The notes under the pieces were generated by a model. That model saw nothing but the letters and a program-made list of their open reading frames with translations. It did not search any database and was not told the DNA's origin. Shown one piece after another: positions 7,837 through 17,449 of a stretch of 56,707 nt of DNA (position 1 is the stretch's first letter; every line of letters begins with the position of its first letter). This DNA comes from an uncultured Actinomycetes bacterium (lineage in GTDB: Bacteria; Actinomycetota; Actinomycetes; Mycobacteriales; Nakamurellaceae). Where the stretch lies: positions 1-56,707 of the forward strand of contig CALANS010000008.1 in assembly GCA_937926105.1 (NCBI GenBank), in the 5' to 3' direction. The translations under genes were made by a program, and so were the position numbers.

Positions 7837-8904
7837 GTGCCGGACGTCAGCAGCGGGTCGAGTCCCACGTCCGGTGAGGCCGCACCGTCGTCATCCGCTC
7901 AGGATCCGGCGCCCGAACGGCCGTCGGTCAGGATCGTCGTCACGGGTTCGATCGCCACCGACCATCTGATGCACTTTCCCGGCCGGTTCACCGATTCGTT
8001 GCTGCCCGACCAGCTGCACCGGGTGTCGCTGTCCTTCCTCGTGGACGACCTGCAGGTGCGCCGGGGCGGGGTGGCCGCCAACATCTGCTTCACCATGGGA
8101 GTGCTCGGGCAGCGACCCGTCTTGCTGGACGCCGTCGGGAGCGACTTCGGCCCCTACGACGTGTGGCTGTCCGACCACGGGGTCGACACCGAGCACGTGC
8201 TGCGCTGCGACGACGTGGCGACTGCCCGATTCGTCTGCACGACCGATGACGAGCTGAATCAGATCGGCTCGTTCTACGCGGGGGCGATGTCCAGGGCGCG
8301 GGACATCGAGCTCGTGCCGGTGCTGGACGAGCTGGGCGACGTCGATCTGGTGATGATCAGCGCTGGTGATCCGGACGCGATGACGCGGCACGCCGCCGAG
8401 TGCCGGCAGCACGGCTACCCGTTCGCGGCGGACCCCTCACAGCAGCTGGCGCGCATCGACGGCGCGCAGGCCCGGGAGCTGGTCGGCGGCGCGGAGCTGC
8501 TGTTTTCCAACGACTACGAACTGGGACTGCTGAAGTCCAAGACGGGCTGGTCGGACGAGCAGATCCTCGTCCGGGTGGGACATCGCATCACCACGCACGG
8601 GGCCAAGGGCGTGGAGATCACCTCCGCCGCCGGCGAGTCGTTGACCGTCAAGGCGCTCCCGGAGCGGACCAAGACCGACCCGACCGGGGTGGGGGACGGG
8701 TTCCGTGGCGGGTTCCTGGCCGGGCGCAGCGTCGGGCTGCCGATGCGACGCTGCGCGGAGCTGGGATCGCTGATGGCGACTCTGGTGTTGGAGACCGTGG
8801 GCACGCAGGAGTACGCCTTCGACCGGACCGACGCTCAGCAGCGGCTGGCCGACTGCTACGGGGTGGACTCGGCGACCGAGATCGGCACCGCGCTGGGCTG
8901 GTAG
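7837..8904 (+). CDS. adoK: Adenosine kinase, PfkB/ribokinase fold
   Basis: Phosphorylates adenosine to AMP for purine salvage. 355 residues from GTG at 7837 with GGGAG 7-11 nt before it. After a 30-residue Ser/Pro-rich N-terminal extension the protein follows M. tuberculosis AdoK (Rv2202c) closely: VTGSIATDHLMHFPGRF, then LDDLQVRRGGVAANI-like sugar-binding region, AADPSQQLAR, NDYELGLLKSKTGWS, and the anion-hole/catalytic motif DPTGVGDGFRGG with its catalytic Asp. LETVGTQEY near the end is also shared. The N-terminal extension is not part of the known enzyme and may reflect a later true start. Confidence 0.92.
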   Translation: MPDVSSGSSPTSGEAAPSSSAQDPAPERPSVRIVVTGSIATDHLMHFPGRFTDSLLPDQLHRVSLSFLVDDLQVRRGGVAANICFTMGVLGQRPVLLDAVGSDFGPYDVWLSDHGVDTEHVLRCDDVATARFVCTTDDELNQIGSFYAGAMSRARDIELVPVLDELGDVDLVMISAGDPDAMTRHAAECRQHGYPFAADPSQQLARIDGAQARELVGGAELLFSNDYELGLLKSKTGWSDEQILVRVGHRITTHGAKGVEITSAAGESLTVKALPERTKTDPTGVGDGFRGGFLAGRSVGLPMRRCAELGSLMATLVLETVGTQEYAFDRTDAQQRLADCYGVDSATEIGTALGW

Positions 8905-9022
8905 CCCCGGCTTCGACCCCGCAATAGCCCGGCCCGGCTCTGCTCCGGCTTCGGTCTGGCGCTGGCTTCCGCGCCACAGCCCCGCCCGGCCCGCCCCAAC
9001 TCCGGCGCTGGCGCCGCAGCCC

Positions 9023-9091
9023 GATCCGCGTACCCGTTTCCGATCTGCGTACCCGTTTGTGATCCGCGTGCCCAATCGCGTACGCAGATCG
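9023..9091. repeat. 19-bp-spaced direct repeats with a 12-bp inverted repeat
   Basis: GATCYGCGTACCCGTTT occurs at 9023-9039 and 9042-9058, with a decayed third copy at 9061-9076. CGATCTGCGTAC (9041-9052) is exactly inverted at 9080-9091. The element lies in the 266-bp gap between the convergent ends of adoK and asnB; the rest of that gap is GC-rich without a clear gene. Confidence 0.75.
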
Positions 9092-9170
9092 ACGATGGAC
9101 ACGCACACCGGAAGGGACCGACGCGACCCGGCCCCTGCCCCGGCTCCGGCAACCGCGACCCGCGCCGAGG

Positions 9171-11084
9171 TCAGAGCCGGACCGGATAGCTCGGCTCCGG
9201 CACCGCCGGAGTGATGGCGCCGGTGACGAAGATCCCGTGCCACAGCAGGAATACCAGGATCGTCCAGATCCGCCGGGAGTGATCGGCGGCCCCGGCACGG
9301 TGCTCGTCCAGCAGTCGCAGCACCACCGCGGAATCCAGGTACTCCTCGGTCTGCGCGTCCAGCACGATCTGCCGCGCCCACTCGTAGGAGCCCTCAGCCA
9401 GGTAGTGCCGGATCGGCACCGGGAACCCGAGCTTGCGCCGGTGCAGCACGTGCGCCGGCACGATGCGCTCCAGCGCCCGGCGCAGCGCCAGCTTGGTCGT
9501 CTGCCGCGTCACCTTTTGGTCGGCCGGGATGGTGCGCGCCACGGCGAACACCTCGGGGTCCAGGAACGGGACCCGCAGCTCCAGCGAGTTGGCCATGGTC
9601 ATCTTGTCGGCCTTGACCAGGATGTCGCCGCGCAGCCAGGTGTGAAGGTCCACGTGCTGCATCCGGGCTACCGGATCCCATCCGTTCGAGGCCGCATACA
9701 GCGGGTCGGTGACGTCCCGGAACGAGCGCTGCTCGGAGTACCCGCGTAGCAGTCCGGCCAGCTGCTCCTCCCGGAAGATGCGTGCGTTGCCGTAGTAGCG
9801 CTCCTGCAGGTCCAACGCCCCGCGGCGCAGCATGTCCTTGCCGCGTACCCCGTCCGGCAGTGCTCGCCCCACCGCCGCCAGGCCCCGCCGCAGCGGTGAC
9901 GGCAGCCCCGTCAGCGCCCGCAGGCTGGACGCCTCGCGGTAGATGTTGTAACCGCCGAACAGCTCGTCGGCCCCCTCGCCGGACAGCACCACCTTCACGT
10001 GCTTGCGGGCCTCGTTGGCGACGAAGTACAGCGGCACCAGGGCCGGGTCGGCCACCGGGTCGTCCAGGTACCACACGATCAGCGGCAGCGTCTCGGTCAG
10101 CTCTTGCTCGCTCACGGTCCGCACCACATGGCGGACTCCGATCGCGGCCGCCGACTCCGCGGCCACGTCCACCTCCGAGTACCCGGCACGCTCGAAGCCG
10201 GTGGTGAACGTCACCAGGTCTGGGTTGTGCCGCTTGGCCAGCGCGGCGATCGCCGTGGAGTCGATGCCGCCGGACAGGAACGACCCGACCGTGACGTCCG
10301 CCCGCATGTGCCCCGCCACCGAGTCGTCCAGCGCGTCGGCGATCCGGGTGTACAGCGTGTCTCGCTCGGCATCGGTCCGCACCGGAACCGGAGCGAAGGT
10401 TGGGGAGAAGTATCGGGTGGTGACGAGGTTCCCACCGGGGCGCAGGGTGAACGAGGTGCCCGACTCGATCTTGCGCAGGTGGGCGTCCATGGTGGCGGGC
10501 TCCGGCACGTACTGCAGCACCAGGTAGTGCTGCAGGGCTGCCTCGTCGACGGCGGCCGGCCCGGTGAACTCGCGCAACGATTTGGCCTCGGAGGCGAAGG
10601 CCATCCCGTCGCCGGTGTCGGCCACGAACAGCGGCTTGATGCCGAACGGGTCCCGCGCCCCGAACAGCTCACGCGAGGCGGTATCCCAGATCAGGAATGC
10701 GAACATGCCGCGCAGCCGGCGCACCCCGTCCGGGCCCCAGTGGTGGTAGGCGGCCAGGATGGCCTCCCCGTCACCCTCGGTGGCGAAGGCCGCCCCGCAC
10801 TCTGCCGCTAGTTCCGCCCGCAGCTCCAGGTAGTTGTAGATCTCCCCGTTGAAGACCAGCGCGTACCGGCCCGGGGCCTCCGGCGGGCCCCAGCGCAGCG
10901 GTTGGTGCGAATGCTCGATGTCGATGATGGACAGCCGGTTGAAGCCGAACGCCACATCCGCGTCGTGCCAGGTGCCGGGCTCGTCCGGTCCACGATGCCG
11001 GGCGCAGCGCATCCCGGCGCCGATCGCGCGCACCGCCGAGGCCGCGTCACCGCTGGCCGATACGTACCCCATCAGACCGCACAC
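9171..11084 (-). CDS. asnB: Asparagine synthetase, glutamine-hydrolysing
   Basis: Converts aspartate, glutamine and ATP to asparagine. 637 residues. The start is placed at GTG 11084 because the N-terminal nucleophile must be Cys2: the sequence reads (M)CGLMGYVSASGD, the class II glutaminase start, even though the reading frame stays open far upstream. The glutaminase domain (about 1-190) has RHRGPDEPGTW and FNGEIYNYLELR. The synthetase domain has the ATP-pyrophosphatase loop SFLSGGIDSTAIAALA and SGEGADELFGGYNIY. Matches M. tuberculosis AsnB (Rv2201). Divergent from ctaC across 282 bp. Confidence 0.95.
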   Translation of the reverse strand: MCGLMGYVSASGDAASAVRAIGAGMRCARHRGPDEPGTWHDADVAFGFNRLSIIDIEHSHQPLRWGPPEAPGRYALVFNGEIYNYLELRAELAAECGAAFATEGDGEAILAAYHHWGPDGVRRLRGMFAFLIWDTASRELFGARDPFGIKPLFVADTGDGMAFASEAKSLREFTGPAAVDEAALQHYLVLQYVPEPATMDAHLRKIESGTSFTLRPGGNLVTTRYFSPTFAPVPVRTDAERDTLYTRIADALDDSVAGHMRADVTVGSFLSGGIDSTAIAALAKRHNPDLVTFTTGFERAGYSEVDVAAESAAAIGVRHVVRTVSEQELTETLPLIVWYLDDPVADPALVPLYFVANEARKHVKVVLSGEGADELFGGYNIYREASSLRALTGLPSPLRRGLAAVGRALPDGVRGKDMLRRGALDLQERYYGNARIFREEQLAGLLRGYSEQRSFRDVTDPLYAASNGWDPVARMQHVDLHTWLRGDILVKADKMTMANSLELRVPFLDPEVFAVARTIPADQKVTRQTTKLALRRALERIVPAHVLHRRKLGFPVPIRHYLAEGSYEWARQIVLDAQTEEYLDSAVVLRLLDEHRAGAADHSRRIWTILVFLLWHGIFVTGAITPAVPEPSYPVRL

Positions 11085-11102
11085 GCTCGCCTGGTCACCA
11101 CC

Positions 11103-11137
11103 CTTGCTGTGTTCTCCGGTCTTGCTGTGTTCTCCGG
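11103..11137. repeat. 17-bp direct repeat just upstream of asnB
   Basis: CTTGCTGTGTTCTCCGG occurs at 11103-11119 and again at 11121-11137 with an 18-bp period, 19-53 nt before the asnB start codon on the minus strand. Two same-facing half sites so close to the start could be a regulator-binding site. Confidence 0.8.
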
Positions 11138-11366
11138 ATCGGGCCGCCCGTGCGGTGCCCCGGACCTCGATCCTGCCCGATCGCCGCCGGGCAGCCGGGC
11201 ATCGAGCGAAGGGCGCGCCGAGACCCGCCCCGGCGGGTGCGCCGCGGCATGGTCGAGTAATCTCATGGCGACCCCCGATGCAGGTGTCGGCGGGCCGGAC
11301 TGCGGACCCAGGGTCCGCAGTAGGTGACGGCGCCCACCGCGCCAACACGAGGAAGGCGCAAACCGC

Positions 11367-12305
11367 GTGGCTGGATCTCGGGCGGCACGCCGCTGGGCGT
11401 TTGCCGGGCTGCTGGTCGTGGCCGGACTGGTCAGCAGCGGATGTTCGTGGGCGGACCTGCCCCGGTTCGGCTGGCCGGAGAGTGCCAGCAAGCAGGGCGC
11501 GCACATGCAGTACTTCTGGTCCGCGACCTTCATCGCCGCGCTGATCGTGGGCGTGATCGTGTGGGGCCTGATGTTCTGGTGCTTCATCGTGTACCGCAAG
11601 CGTCGCAACTCGCCGCTGTACCCCAAGCAGACCAAGGAAAACCTGCCGGTCGAGATGGTGTACACGGCCGTTCCGTTCGTGCTGATCGCCATCCTGTTCT
11701 ACTTCACCGTCAGTACCGAGAACAGCGTGCTCAAGATGGACCCGAACCCGGATGTGACGGTCAACGTCACCGCGTTCAAGTGGAACTGGGAATTCCAGTA
11801 CGACGGCACCACGGTCACCGGCACCGACCAGAAGGTGACCACCATCGGGACCTCGGAGGAGATCCCGGTGCTGGTGCTGCCGAACGACTCCACCATCGAA
11901 TACGTGCTGGAGAGCCGGGACGTGGTGCACTCGTTCTGGGTGCCGGCGTTCGACACCAAGCGGGACGTCTTCCCGGATCCGGCCAAGAACAACACCGACA
12001 ACCGGATGCAGACCACGCTGGACCGCACCGGCGCCTGGGTGGGTCGATGCGCCGAGCTGTGCGGCACCTACCACTCGGCGATGAACTTCGAGGTCCGCTC
12101 GGTGCCGAAGGATATCTACCAGGCCTACATCGACGCTCGGGAGCAAGGGCTGAGCAACTCGGCGGCGCTGGCCAAGGTCGGCAAGGAGCATTCCGAGTGC
12201 GGCGCGCTGTGCAGCCCGACGGCAACGACCACCTACCCCTTTGACACCGACCGGCAGGCCAAAACGGCGCCAACGCCGCCGGCGAACGTGACGGGCAACA
12301 AGTGA
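11367..12305 (+). CDS. ctaC: Cytochrome c oxidase subunit II
   Basis: CuA-bearing subunit that takes electrons from the bcc complex. 312 residues from GTG at 11367, preceded by GAGGAAGG. It has a lipoprotein-type signal with SSGC near residue 26, then two membrane helices (about 50-75 and 95-118), then the extracytoplasmic cupredoxin domain. CuA ligands are visible: VVHSFWVPAFD and RCAELCGTYHSAM. The C-terminal tail (about residues 268-312) is an actinobacterial extension with two extra cysteines in ECGALCSP. Overlaps ctaF by one base (TGATG), so the two are coupled. Confidence 0.95.
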   Translation: MAGSRAARRWAFAGLLVVAGLVSSGCSWADLPRFGWPESASKQGAHMQYFWSATFIAALIVGVIVWGLMFWCFIVYRKRRNSPLYPKQTKENLPVEMVYTAVPFVLIAILFYFTVSTENSVLKMDPNPDVTVNVTAFKWNWEFQYDGTTVTGTDQKVTTIGTSEEIPVLVLPNDSTIEYVLESRDVVHSFWVPAFDTKRDVFPDPAKNNTDNRMQTTLDRTGAWVGRCAELCGTYHSAMNFEVRSVPKDIYQAYIDAREQGLSNSAALAKVGKEHSECGALCSPTATTTYPFDTDRQAKTAPTPPANVTGNK

Positions 12306-12769
12306 TGACCAGCGAGATTCAGCCGCACACAGCCGAGCAGGACGGTGAGGTCCGCCCGTCGCGCGGGCTTCGTGTCGAGGCGAACGTGTTCTTCGCGATC
12401 GCGGCGTTCTTCATTGCGGCCACCGTGGTCTACGGCTTCTGGAGCAAGGAGGCGGCGGGCACTGTCGCGCTGCTGCTCACCGGCCTGATGCTGGCGCTGA
12501 TCGGATCGTTCCTGTGGTTCGGCTCGCGGCGGCTGGAGCGGGCCCGGCCGGAGGACGATCCCGGCGCCGAGGTGGTCGACGGTGCCGGGGACGTGGGCTT
12601 CTTCCCGCCGGCCTCGTACTGGCCGCTCGCCATGGCCGCGGCCGCGATGCTCGCCGGTATGGCGATCGCATTCTGGCTGGTGTGGCTGGTCGTGATCGGC
12701 TTCGGCTTCCTGCTGCTGGCCATCTGCGGGCTGCTGTTCGAGTACCAGCGGTCGCACGCGGCGCACTGA
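12305..12769 (+). CDS. ctaF: Cytochrome c oxidase subunit IV (actinobacterial)
   Basis: 154 residues from the ATG that overlaps the ctaC stop; a GTG one codon earlier is also possible. Four predicted membrane helices: about residues 29-46, 53-70, 107-122 and 124-142, with GDVGFFPPASYWPL between the pairs, a typical CtaF feature. The subunit stabilises the aa3 oxidase in the bcc-aa3 supercomplex. It is followed by a 387-bp gap ending in a strong terminator that faces qcrB. Confidence 0.93.
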   Translation: MTSEIQPHTAEQDGEVRPSRGLRVEANVFFAIAAFFIAATVVYGFWSKEAAGTVALLLTGLMLALIGSFLWFGSRRLERARPEDDPGAEVVDGAGDVGFFPPASYWPLAMAAAAMLAGMAIAFWLVWLVVIGFGFLLLAICGLLFEYQRSHAAH

Positions 12770-12797
12770 GGGCACCGGGGGCGGGGGGCAGGGCCCT

Positions 12798-12865
12798 CCT
12801 CGCAACGGTTTCCTCGTCGTAGCAATGGTTGCAACCGTTGCTCGGATGACGGAACCGTTGCGAGG
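12798..12865. repeat. Nested inverted repeats built from four GCAAYGGTT words
   Basis: CCTCGCAACGGTT (12798-12810) is exactly inverted as AACCGTTGCGAGG (12853-12865). Between them lies a near-perfect 22-bp palindrome (12821-12842) with core GGTTGCAACC. This gives four copies of GCAACGGTT/GCAATGGTT, two facing each way, just after ctaF. Confidence 0.8.
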
Positions 12866-12947
12866 GTACGGCCGCGGGCGCTGGCTGCGATGATCAGCTT
12901 CACTTCGGGGGAGAAGCACGGCGCCCGAGCGCCCGTCATCGTCCGAC

Positions 12948-13118
12948 ACGAGCCCGACGGATGGCGAGGTGCCTGCCCCGGGGTGCTGGTGGTTCTCGGA
13001 GTCCGGGGTGTGCGTCAGATACGAGCCCGACGGATGGCGAGGTGCCTGCCCCGGGGTGCTGGTGGTTCTCGCAGTCCGGGGTGTGCGTCCGACACGAGCT
13101 CGACGGATGACGAGGCGC
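12948..13118. repeat. 73-bp tandem direct repeat, 2.3 copies
   Basis: Units begin ACGAGCCCGACGGATGGCG at 12948 and 13021; the first two are nearly identical and a third, partial and more diverged copy begins at 13094 and merges into the terminator stem. Together with the nested repeats at 12798-12865 this accounts for most of the 387-bp gene-free stretch 12770-13156, in which no protein-coding pattern was found. Confidence 0.88.
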
Positions 13119-13148
13119 CCGTCCCCCGGGTGGGGGACGGGCGCCTCG
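13111..13148. terminator. Two-way terminator between ctaF and qcrB
   Basis: Perfect 17-bp stem (13111-13127 with 13132-13148, CGAGGCGCCCGTCCCCC and its complement) and a 4-nt loop. It lies between the converging ctaF and qcrB genes and ends 9 bp from the qcrB stop codon. There is no T-tract, as is common in high-GC actinobacteria. Confidence 0.85.
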
Positions 13149-13156
13149 TGGTCCGG

Positions 13157-14782
13157 TCAGTGCCGCTGGGAGAGCTCTCCGGAGGTGGACTCGTCGGACT
13201 CTTCGTGGCCGTACTCGATGACCCCGGTCTCATCCTTGGGCGACCAGATGCCTGGCACGGCCCGGCCCGCTGCGCCCAGCTCGTTCATCCGCTTGGGTAC
13301 CGCGGCGCCTTGGTAGGCCAGCGGGATGGCGTGGCCGTGCTCGTCCACCTCGCCCAGCGGTTGGTGAACCTCGTAGAACTCGCCGGTGGGGGAGCGCCGA
13401 ACGATGCCGGTTTCGACGCCGTGCTCGAGCACCTCTCGGTCGTGGTGCTGGAAGCCTAGGCACAGCCGGTAAGTGATCAGATACGCCAGCACCGGGAACA
13501 CGATGGACCCGATGCGTCCGACCCAGGTCATCACGTTCAGCGAGATGTCCAGCTTGAAGGCGAACAGGTCGTTGGCACCGTTGATCAGATTCATGATGTA
13601 GAACGCCAGGAACGCCACGCCCAGGCTGGTGCGCACCGGCACATCCCGCGGACGCTGCAGCAGGTTATGCGGCGCGTTGTCCTTGGTGTAGTGCTTCTCG
13701 ATGAACGGATAGGCGATCACCAGGATCATCAGCAGTGTCGCCGCCAGGATGGACGGGAAGAACACGGCCGGGATCATGTAGTGCCCGAACAGGTTCCGGA
13801 TCTCCCAGTCCGGCCACACGCGAACCATGCCGTCCAGGAAGCCCATGTAGAAGTCCGGTTGAATGCCAGCCGAGACCTGGGACGGGTTGTAGGGTCCGAG
13901 GTTCCATACCGGGTTGATCTGGAAGATGCCAGAGAGCAGCACGATCACGCCGAACACCACGGCGAAGAAGCCGCCACCCTTGGCCGCGAACGACGGGAGC
14001 ACCCGCACACCGACCACGTTCTGCTCGGTCTTGCGGTAGCCGGGGAACTGGGTGTGCTTCTGGAACCACACCAGGGCCACGTGCAGCCCGACCACGGCCA
14101 GGATGATGCCCGGAATGATCAGGATGTGCAGCGAGTAGAACCGGCCGATCACCTCGGTGCCGGGATAGTCGCCCCCGAACACCGCCCAGTGCATCCAGGT
14201 GCCGATCACCGGGATGGACAGGATGAACGCGCTCACGGCCCGCAGCCCAGTGCCGGACAGCAGGTCGTCGGGCAGCGAGTAGCCCAGGAAGCCCTCGGCC
14301 ATGCCCAGCACCAGCAGCAGCACCCCGAGGATCCAGTTCAACTCGCGCGGCTTGCGGAATGCCCCGGTGAAGAACACCCGCATCATGTGCAGCATCATCC
14401 CGGCGAGGAAGATCAGCGCCGCCCAGTGGTGAATCTGCCGGATCAGCAGCCCGCCGCGCACCTCCATGGACAGGTTGACGGTGGAGGCGAACGCCCGGGA
14501 CATCGGCACGCCCCGCAGCGGGGTGTACACGCCCTGGTAGATCGTCTCGCCCATCGACGCGTCGAAGAACAGCGTCAGGTAGGTGCCGGACAACAGCAGC
14601 ACGATGAACGAGTAGAGCGCGACCTCGCCCAGCATGAACGACCAGTGGGTCGGGAAGACCTTGTTCAGCGCGGCCCGCACACCCGGCGCGGCGTGGTAAC
14701 GCTGGTCGGCCTCGTCGGCGGCCTTCGGTAGCAGCGCGCCCAACCCGCCGGACGGCTTGGTCGGGGTGGTTAGCCGGCTCAC
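13157..14782 (-). CDS. qcrB: Cytochrome bcc complex, cytochrome b subunit
   Basis: Membrane subunit that oxidises menaquinol. 541 residues from GTG at 14782, which overlaps the qcrA stop by 4 bp (GTGA). The two b hemes are held by paired histidines seen in [11 protein letters not shown] with MMLHMMRVF, and in [11 protein letters not shown] with [20 protein letters not shown] carries the PDWE motif that replaces PEWY in actinobacterial enzymes. About nine membrane helices, then a hydrophilic C-terminal tail of about 90 residues. Last gene of the ctaE-qcrC-qcrA-qcrB operon; target class of Q203-type inhibitors in mycobacteria. Confidence 0.96.
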   Translation of the reverse strand: MSRLTTPTKPSGGLGALLPKAADEADQRYHAAPGVRAALNKVFPTHWSFMLGEVALYSFIVLLLSGTYLTLFFDASMGETIYQGVYTPLRGVPMSRAFASTVNLSMEVRGGLLIRQIHHWAALIFLAGMMLHMMRVFFTGAFRKPRELNWILGVLLLVLGMAEGFLGYSLPDDLLSGTGLRAVSAFILSIPVIGTWMHWAVFGGDYPGTEVIGRFYSLHILIIPGIILAVVGLHVALVWFQKHTQFPGYRKTEQNVVGVRVLPSFAAKGGGFFAVVFGVIVLLSGIFQINPVWNLGPYNPSQVSAGIQPDFYMGFLDGMVRVWPDWEIRNLFGHYMIPAVFFPSILAATLLMILVIAYPFIEKHYTKDNAPHNLLQRPRDVPVRTSLGVAFLAFYIMNLINGANDLFAFKLDISLNVMTWVGRIGSIVFPVLAYLITYRLCLGFQHHDREVLEHGVETGIVRRSPTGEFYEVHQPLGEVDEHGHAIPLAYQGAAVPKRMNELGAAGRAVPGIWSPKDETGVIEYGHEESDESTSGELSQRH

Positions 14783-15951
14783 GAGGACTCCTTCGGCGCC
14801 TGGCCAAACGGCGGGAACACCGGCTTGGGCTCCGGATACTTGCGGGGATGGGATCCCCACGGCGCGCGGCCCTGGAACGATTCCCAGAAGCCCGGCCCCA
14901 CCGGCTCGACGAAGTCGTGCACGGCGATGAAGTACCCGTTTTCATCGACGTCGATGGGCAATTGCGGCAGCGGCCGGGTCGCCGGGCCGAAGACGGGCTT
15001 CGCGCCGTCTCGGATGTCGAACTGCGACTGGTGGCAGGGGCACAGCACCCGGCCGGTCTGGTCCTCGTACAGCGAGACGGGGCAGCCGACGTGCGTGCAG
15101 ATCTTCGAGTAGGCGTAGAAGTCGCCGTACCCGTACCCGTCCTGACCGTTGCGGATCATCACCTTCTCGCCCGGGTACAACCGGAAGAGCATCACCGCGG
15201 AGTCGCTGGCGGTGGCGCCGCCGGGCACTCCCGGGAACACCGTCATCATCGTCCCGGCGGCCATGTCCTCCGGGCGCACCAGCGACCCGTCCTGGAAGGT
15301 CAGGTGCACCTTCTTGCCGTTCGGGCCGGGCTCAGGCTTCCACAACGTCACCCACAGCTCGGAGTCCTGACCGCCGGCCCACGGGTTCTTGATCAGCCCG
15401 CCCAGCGGCGCGACGATGGCCGCGGTCGCCAGGCCGCCGCCGGCCAGCAGTAACGATCCCTTCAGCACGCCGCGGCGGGTCTTGAGCCCGGTCTTGTCCA
15501 GGGTGTCCATCAATTCCGCGCCGACCGTGCGGCGAGACGACTCCGAAGAACCACCCATGTGCCGCTGTTGCACCGCTACCTCGTGCGGGGCGATCCGCCG
15601 CGCGACGGACATGACCCCGATGCCGGTGCACAGGATGGCCGCGCCCAAGGTGATCCCCAGCAGCGGGGTGAACAGCGCGAACCACCACTGACGAGGTGAG
15701 AACGGGTCCTCGTATCCGGCCGGCCAGACGCAGAAGATCACCACGAAGGCCAGTGCGGCGATGGCGGCCAGGATGAACCACTTGGCCACGATCCGCTCGG
15801 CGCGCTTCTCGGCCGGGGAGTTCGGCTCGAACCGCGGGCCGTACTCCACCAACTCGACGCCGTCCAACCGGGCGCCCAACCGGGCCAGTTCCTCCCGGGT
15901 CATGCCGTCCAGTTCGTCGCTGGTCGGGTCGGGAACGGTGCCGGCGCTCAT
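14779..15951 (-). CDS. qcrA: Cytochrome bcc complex, Rieske iron-sulfur subunit
   Basis: 390 residues from ATG at 15951, overlapping qcrC by 4 bp (ATGA). Three membrane helices, the actinobacterial arrangement (about 62-81, 96-117 and 169-190), precede the Rieske domain. The 2Fe-2S ligands are in [11 protein letters not shown] and CPCHQSQFD. The third helix follows a twin-arginine-like KTRRGVLKG, consistent with Tat-assisted insertion of the folded cluster domain as known for this family. It passes electrons from menaquinol to QcrC. Confidence 0.96.
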   Translation of the reverse strand: MSAGTVPDPTSDELDGMTREELARLGARLDGVELVEYGPRFEPNSPAEKRAERIVAKWFILAAIAALAFVVIFCVWPAGYEDPFSPRQWWFALFTPLLGITLGAAILCTGIGVMSVARRIAPHEVAVQQRHMGGSSESSRRTVGAELMDTLDKTGLKTRRGVLKGSLLLAGGGLATAAIVAPLGGLIKNPWAGGQDSELWVTLWKPEPGPNGKKVHLTFQDGSLVRPEDMAAGTMMTVFPGVPGGATASDSAVMLFRLYPGEKVMIRNGQDGYGYGDFYAYSKICTHVGCPVSLYEDQTGRVLCPCHQSQFDIRDGAKPVFGPATRPLPQLPIDVDENGYFIAVHDFVEPVGPGFWESFQGRAPWGSHPRKYPEPKPVFPPFGQAPKESS

Positions 15952-16766
15952 GAGCGCGACCCCGACCACAGCGTGATGCTGACGATGACGCCCATGCCGA
16001 CCAGGAAGGCGATCAGGCCCTCCGGGGCCGGGCCGAAGCCGCCCAGGTCGTAGCCGCCCGGGGACAGCGTGTCGGTGGAGGCCCGCACGTAGCTGATGAT
16101 GGCCTTCTTCTCGTCCGGTGTCAGCTGGGCGTCCGAGAACGTCGGCATATTCTCCGGCCCGGACTGCATGGCGGCATAGATCTCCCGGTCGGTGGCCTCG
16201 TCCAGCGCGGGCGCGTACTTGCCCTGGGACAGCGCGCCGCCCTTGCCGGTGAAGTTATGGCAGGACGCGCAGTTCAGCCGGTACAGCTCGGCGCCCTTGG
16301 CTAGTTGAGCGTCATCGCGCAGGTTGGCCTTGCCGTCCGGGGCCTCGGGGCCGCCACCCATGGACTGCACATACGCGGCGATCGCGTCGATCTGGTCGCC
16401 GGAGAACACTGGGATGGTGCGGGGCATCTCGGCGCCGTTGGCCTTCGCCGGCATCCGACCGGTGGCCAGCTGGAAGTAGGCCGCGGCCTGGCCGACGCCG
16501 ATCAGCGACGGGCCCCGACCCGGCACGCCCTGCAGGTTCTCCCCGTGGCAGGTGATGCAGGACCGGTCGTAGAGCTGCTTGCCGGTGGCAATGGTGGCTG
16601 CATCGGCAGGGTCGGCGGCGGCGGTGTTGTTGCCGCCCGGCGCCAGCGCCGAGTATCCGAAGCCCAGTGCCACCAGGGCGAACAGCAGCGCAGCCACGCC
16701 GGTGAGCCGGCGCATCGCCTTCGACCGGCGGCGGAACCGCCCGCCCGAGCCGCTGACTTGATCCAC
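15948..16766 (-). CDS. qcrC: Cytochrome bcc complex, diheme cytochrome c subunit
   Basis: 272 residues from GTG at 16766, chosen because AGGAGG stands 5 nt before it; further in-frame starts up to the ctaE overlap (GTG 16829) exist. An N-terminal anchor helix (about residues 24-44) is followed by two cytochrome c domains with heme motifs CITCH and CASCH, and a C-terminal membrane helix ([17 protein letters not shown]). The second domain donates electrons directly to CuA of the oxidase, replacing a soluble cytochrome c in actinobacteria. Confidence 0.95.
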   Translation of the reverse strand: MDQVSGSGGRFRRRSKAMRRLTGVAALLFALVALGFGYSALAPGGNNTAAADPADAATIATGKQLYDRSCITCHGENLQGVPGRGPSLIGVGQAAAYFQLATGRMPAKANGAEMPRTIPVFSGDQIDAIAAYVQSMGGGPEAPDGKANLRDDAQLAKGAELYRLNCASCHNFTGKGGALSQGKYAPALDEATDREIYAAMQSGPENMPTFSDAQLTPDEKKAIISYVRASTDTLSPGGYDLGGFGPAPEGLIAFLVGMGVIVSITLWSGSRS

Positions 16767-16825
16767 CCGGTCCTCCTGCTCCTGGTTCGTGGTGCCGGAT
16801 CGGTGCCTTCGCTCACGCATTCTCG

Positions 16826-17437
16826 TCACCGAATGATGAAGATGGTGGCGAACAGGGCGATCCAAATCACGTCGACGAAGTGCCAGTAGTAAGACACCAC
16901 GATGGCGCTGGTGGCCTGCGCCGGCGTGAACTTGCTCAGCTTGGTGCGAGCGATCAGCAGGATGAAGGCAATCAGCCCGCCGATCACGTGCAGCCCGTGG
17001 AAGCCGGTGGTCAGGTAGAACACCGTGCCGTATGCGCTGGAGGACAGCGTGGTGCCCTCCTCGACCATGGTGCGGAACTCGTTGGCCTGGCCGATCACGA
17101 ACGTCAACCCCATCAGGAAGCTGACGATGTACCAGCGGCGCAGCGCGAACACGTCCCCGCGCTCGGCCGCCCACACGCCGAACTGGCAGGTGAACGAGCT
17201 CAGCACCAGGATGATGGTGAAGGCCAGGTCGTAGTACACGTCCAGGTGTGTCTCGGCGGGCGGCCAGGGACCGGTGTTCACGGCGCGCGCGGTGAAGTAG
17301 ATACCGAACAGGCCGGCGAAGAACATCAATTCGCTGGCCAGCCACACGATCACCCCGACGCTGACCATGTTGGGCCGGTTCAGCGTGTGAATGCGCGCGC
17401 TGATGGCAGGGGTACCCGCCGGCGTCGTAGTCGTCAC
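16826..17437 (-). CDS. ctaE: Cytochrome c oxidase subunit III
   Basis: 203 residues from GTG at 17437. Five membrane helices in the short form typical of actinobacteria. Conserved features include [35 protein letters not shown] and the C-terminal [17 protein letters not shown]. Starts the ctaE-qcrC-qcrA-qcrB operon. There is no Shine-Dalgarno sequence; a CATAAT box 6 nt upstream points to a leaderless mRNA. Confidence 0.96.
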   Translation of the reverse strand: MTTTTPAGTPAISARIHTLNRPNMVSVGVIVWLASELMFFAGLFGIYFTARAVNTGPWPPAETHLDVYYDLAFTIILVLSSFTCQFGVWAAERGDVFALRRWYIVSFLMGLTFVIGQANEFRTMVEEGTTLSSSAYGTVFYLTTGFHGLHVIGGLIAFILLIARTKLSKFTPAQATSAIVVSYYWHFVDVIWIALFATIFIIR

Positions 17438-17443
17438 GCAAGG

Positions 17444-17449
17444 ATTATG
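17444..17449 (-). promoter_or_regulatory. -10 box of the ctaE-qcrCAB operon (leaderless)
   Basis: CATAAT on the minus strand, 6 nt before the ctaE GTG, with no Shine-Dalgarno. No clear -35 box. The remaining 254 bp up to 17703 hold no gene that I can support. Confidence 0.55.

Noticed and set aside
11085..12191. Upstream extension of the asnB frame, making a 1006-residue protein
   Set aside because: The glutaminase needs Cys directly after the initiator; the extension runs opposite ctaC and has no domain.
12890..13459. Plus-strand open frames across the 73-bp repeats
   Set aside because: They translate the repeats and then run opposite the conserved qcrB C-terminus; no Shine-Dalgarno and no family match.
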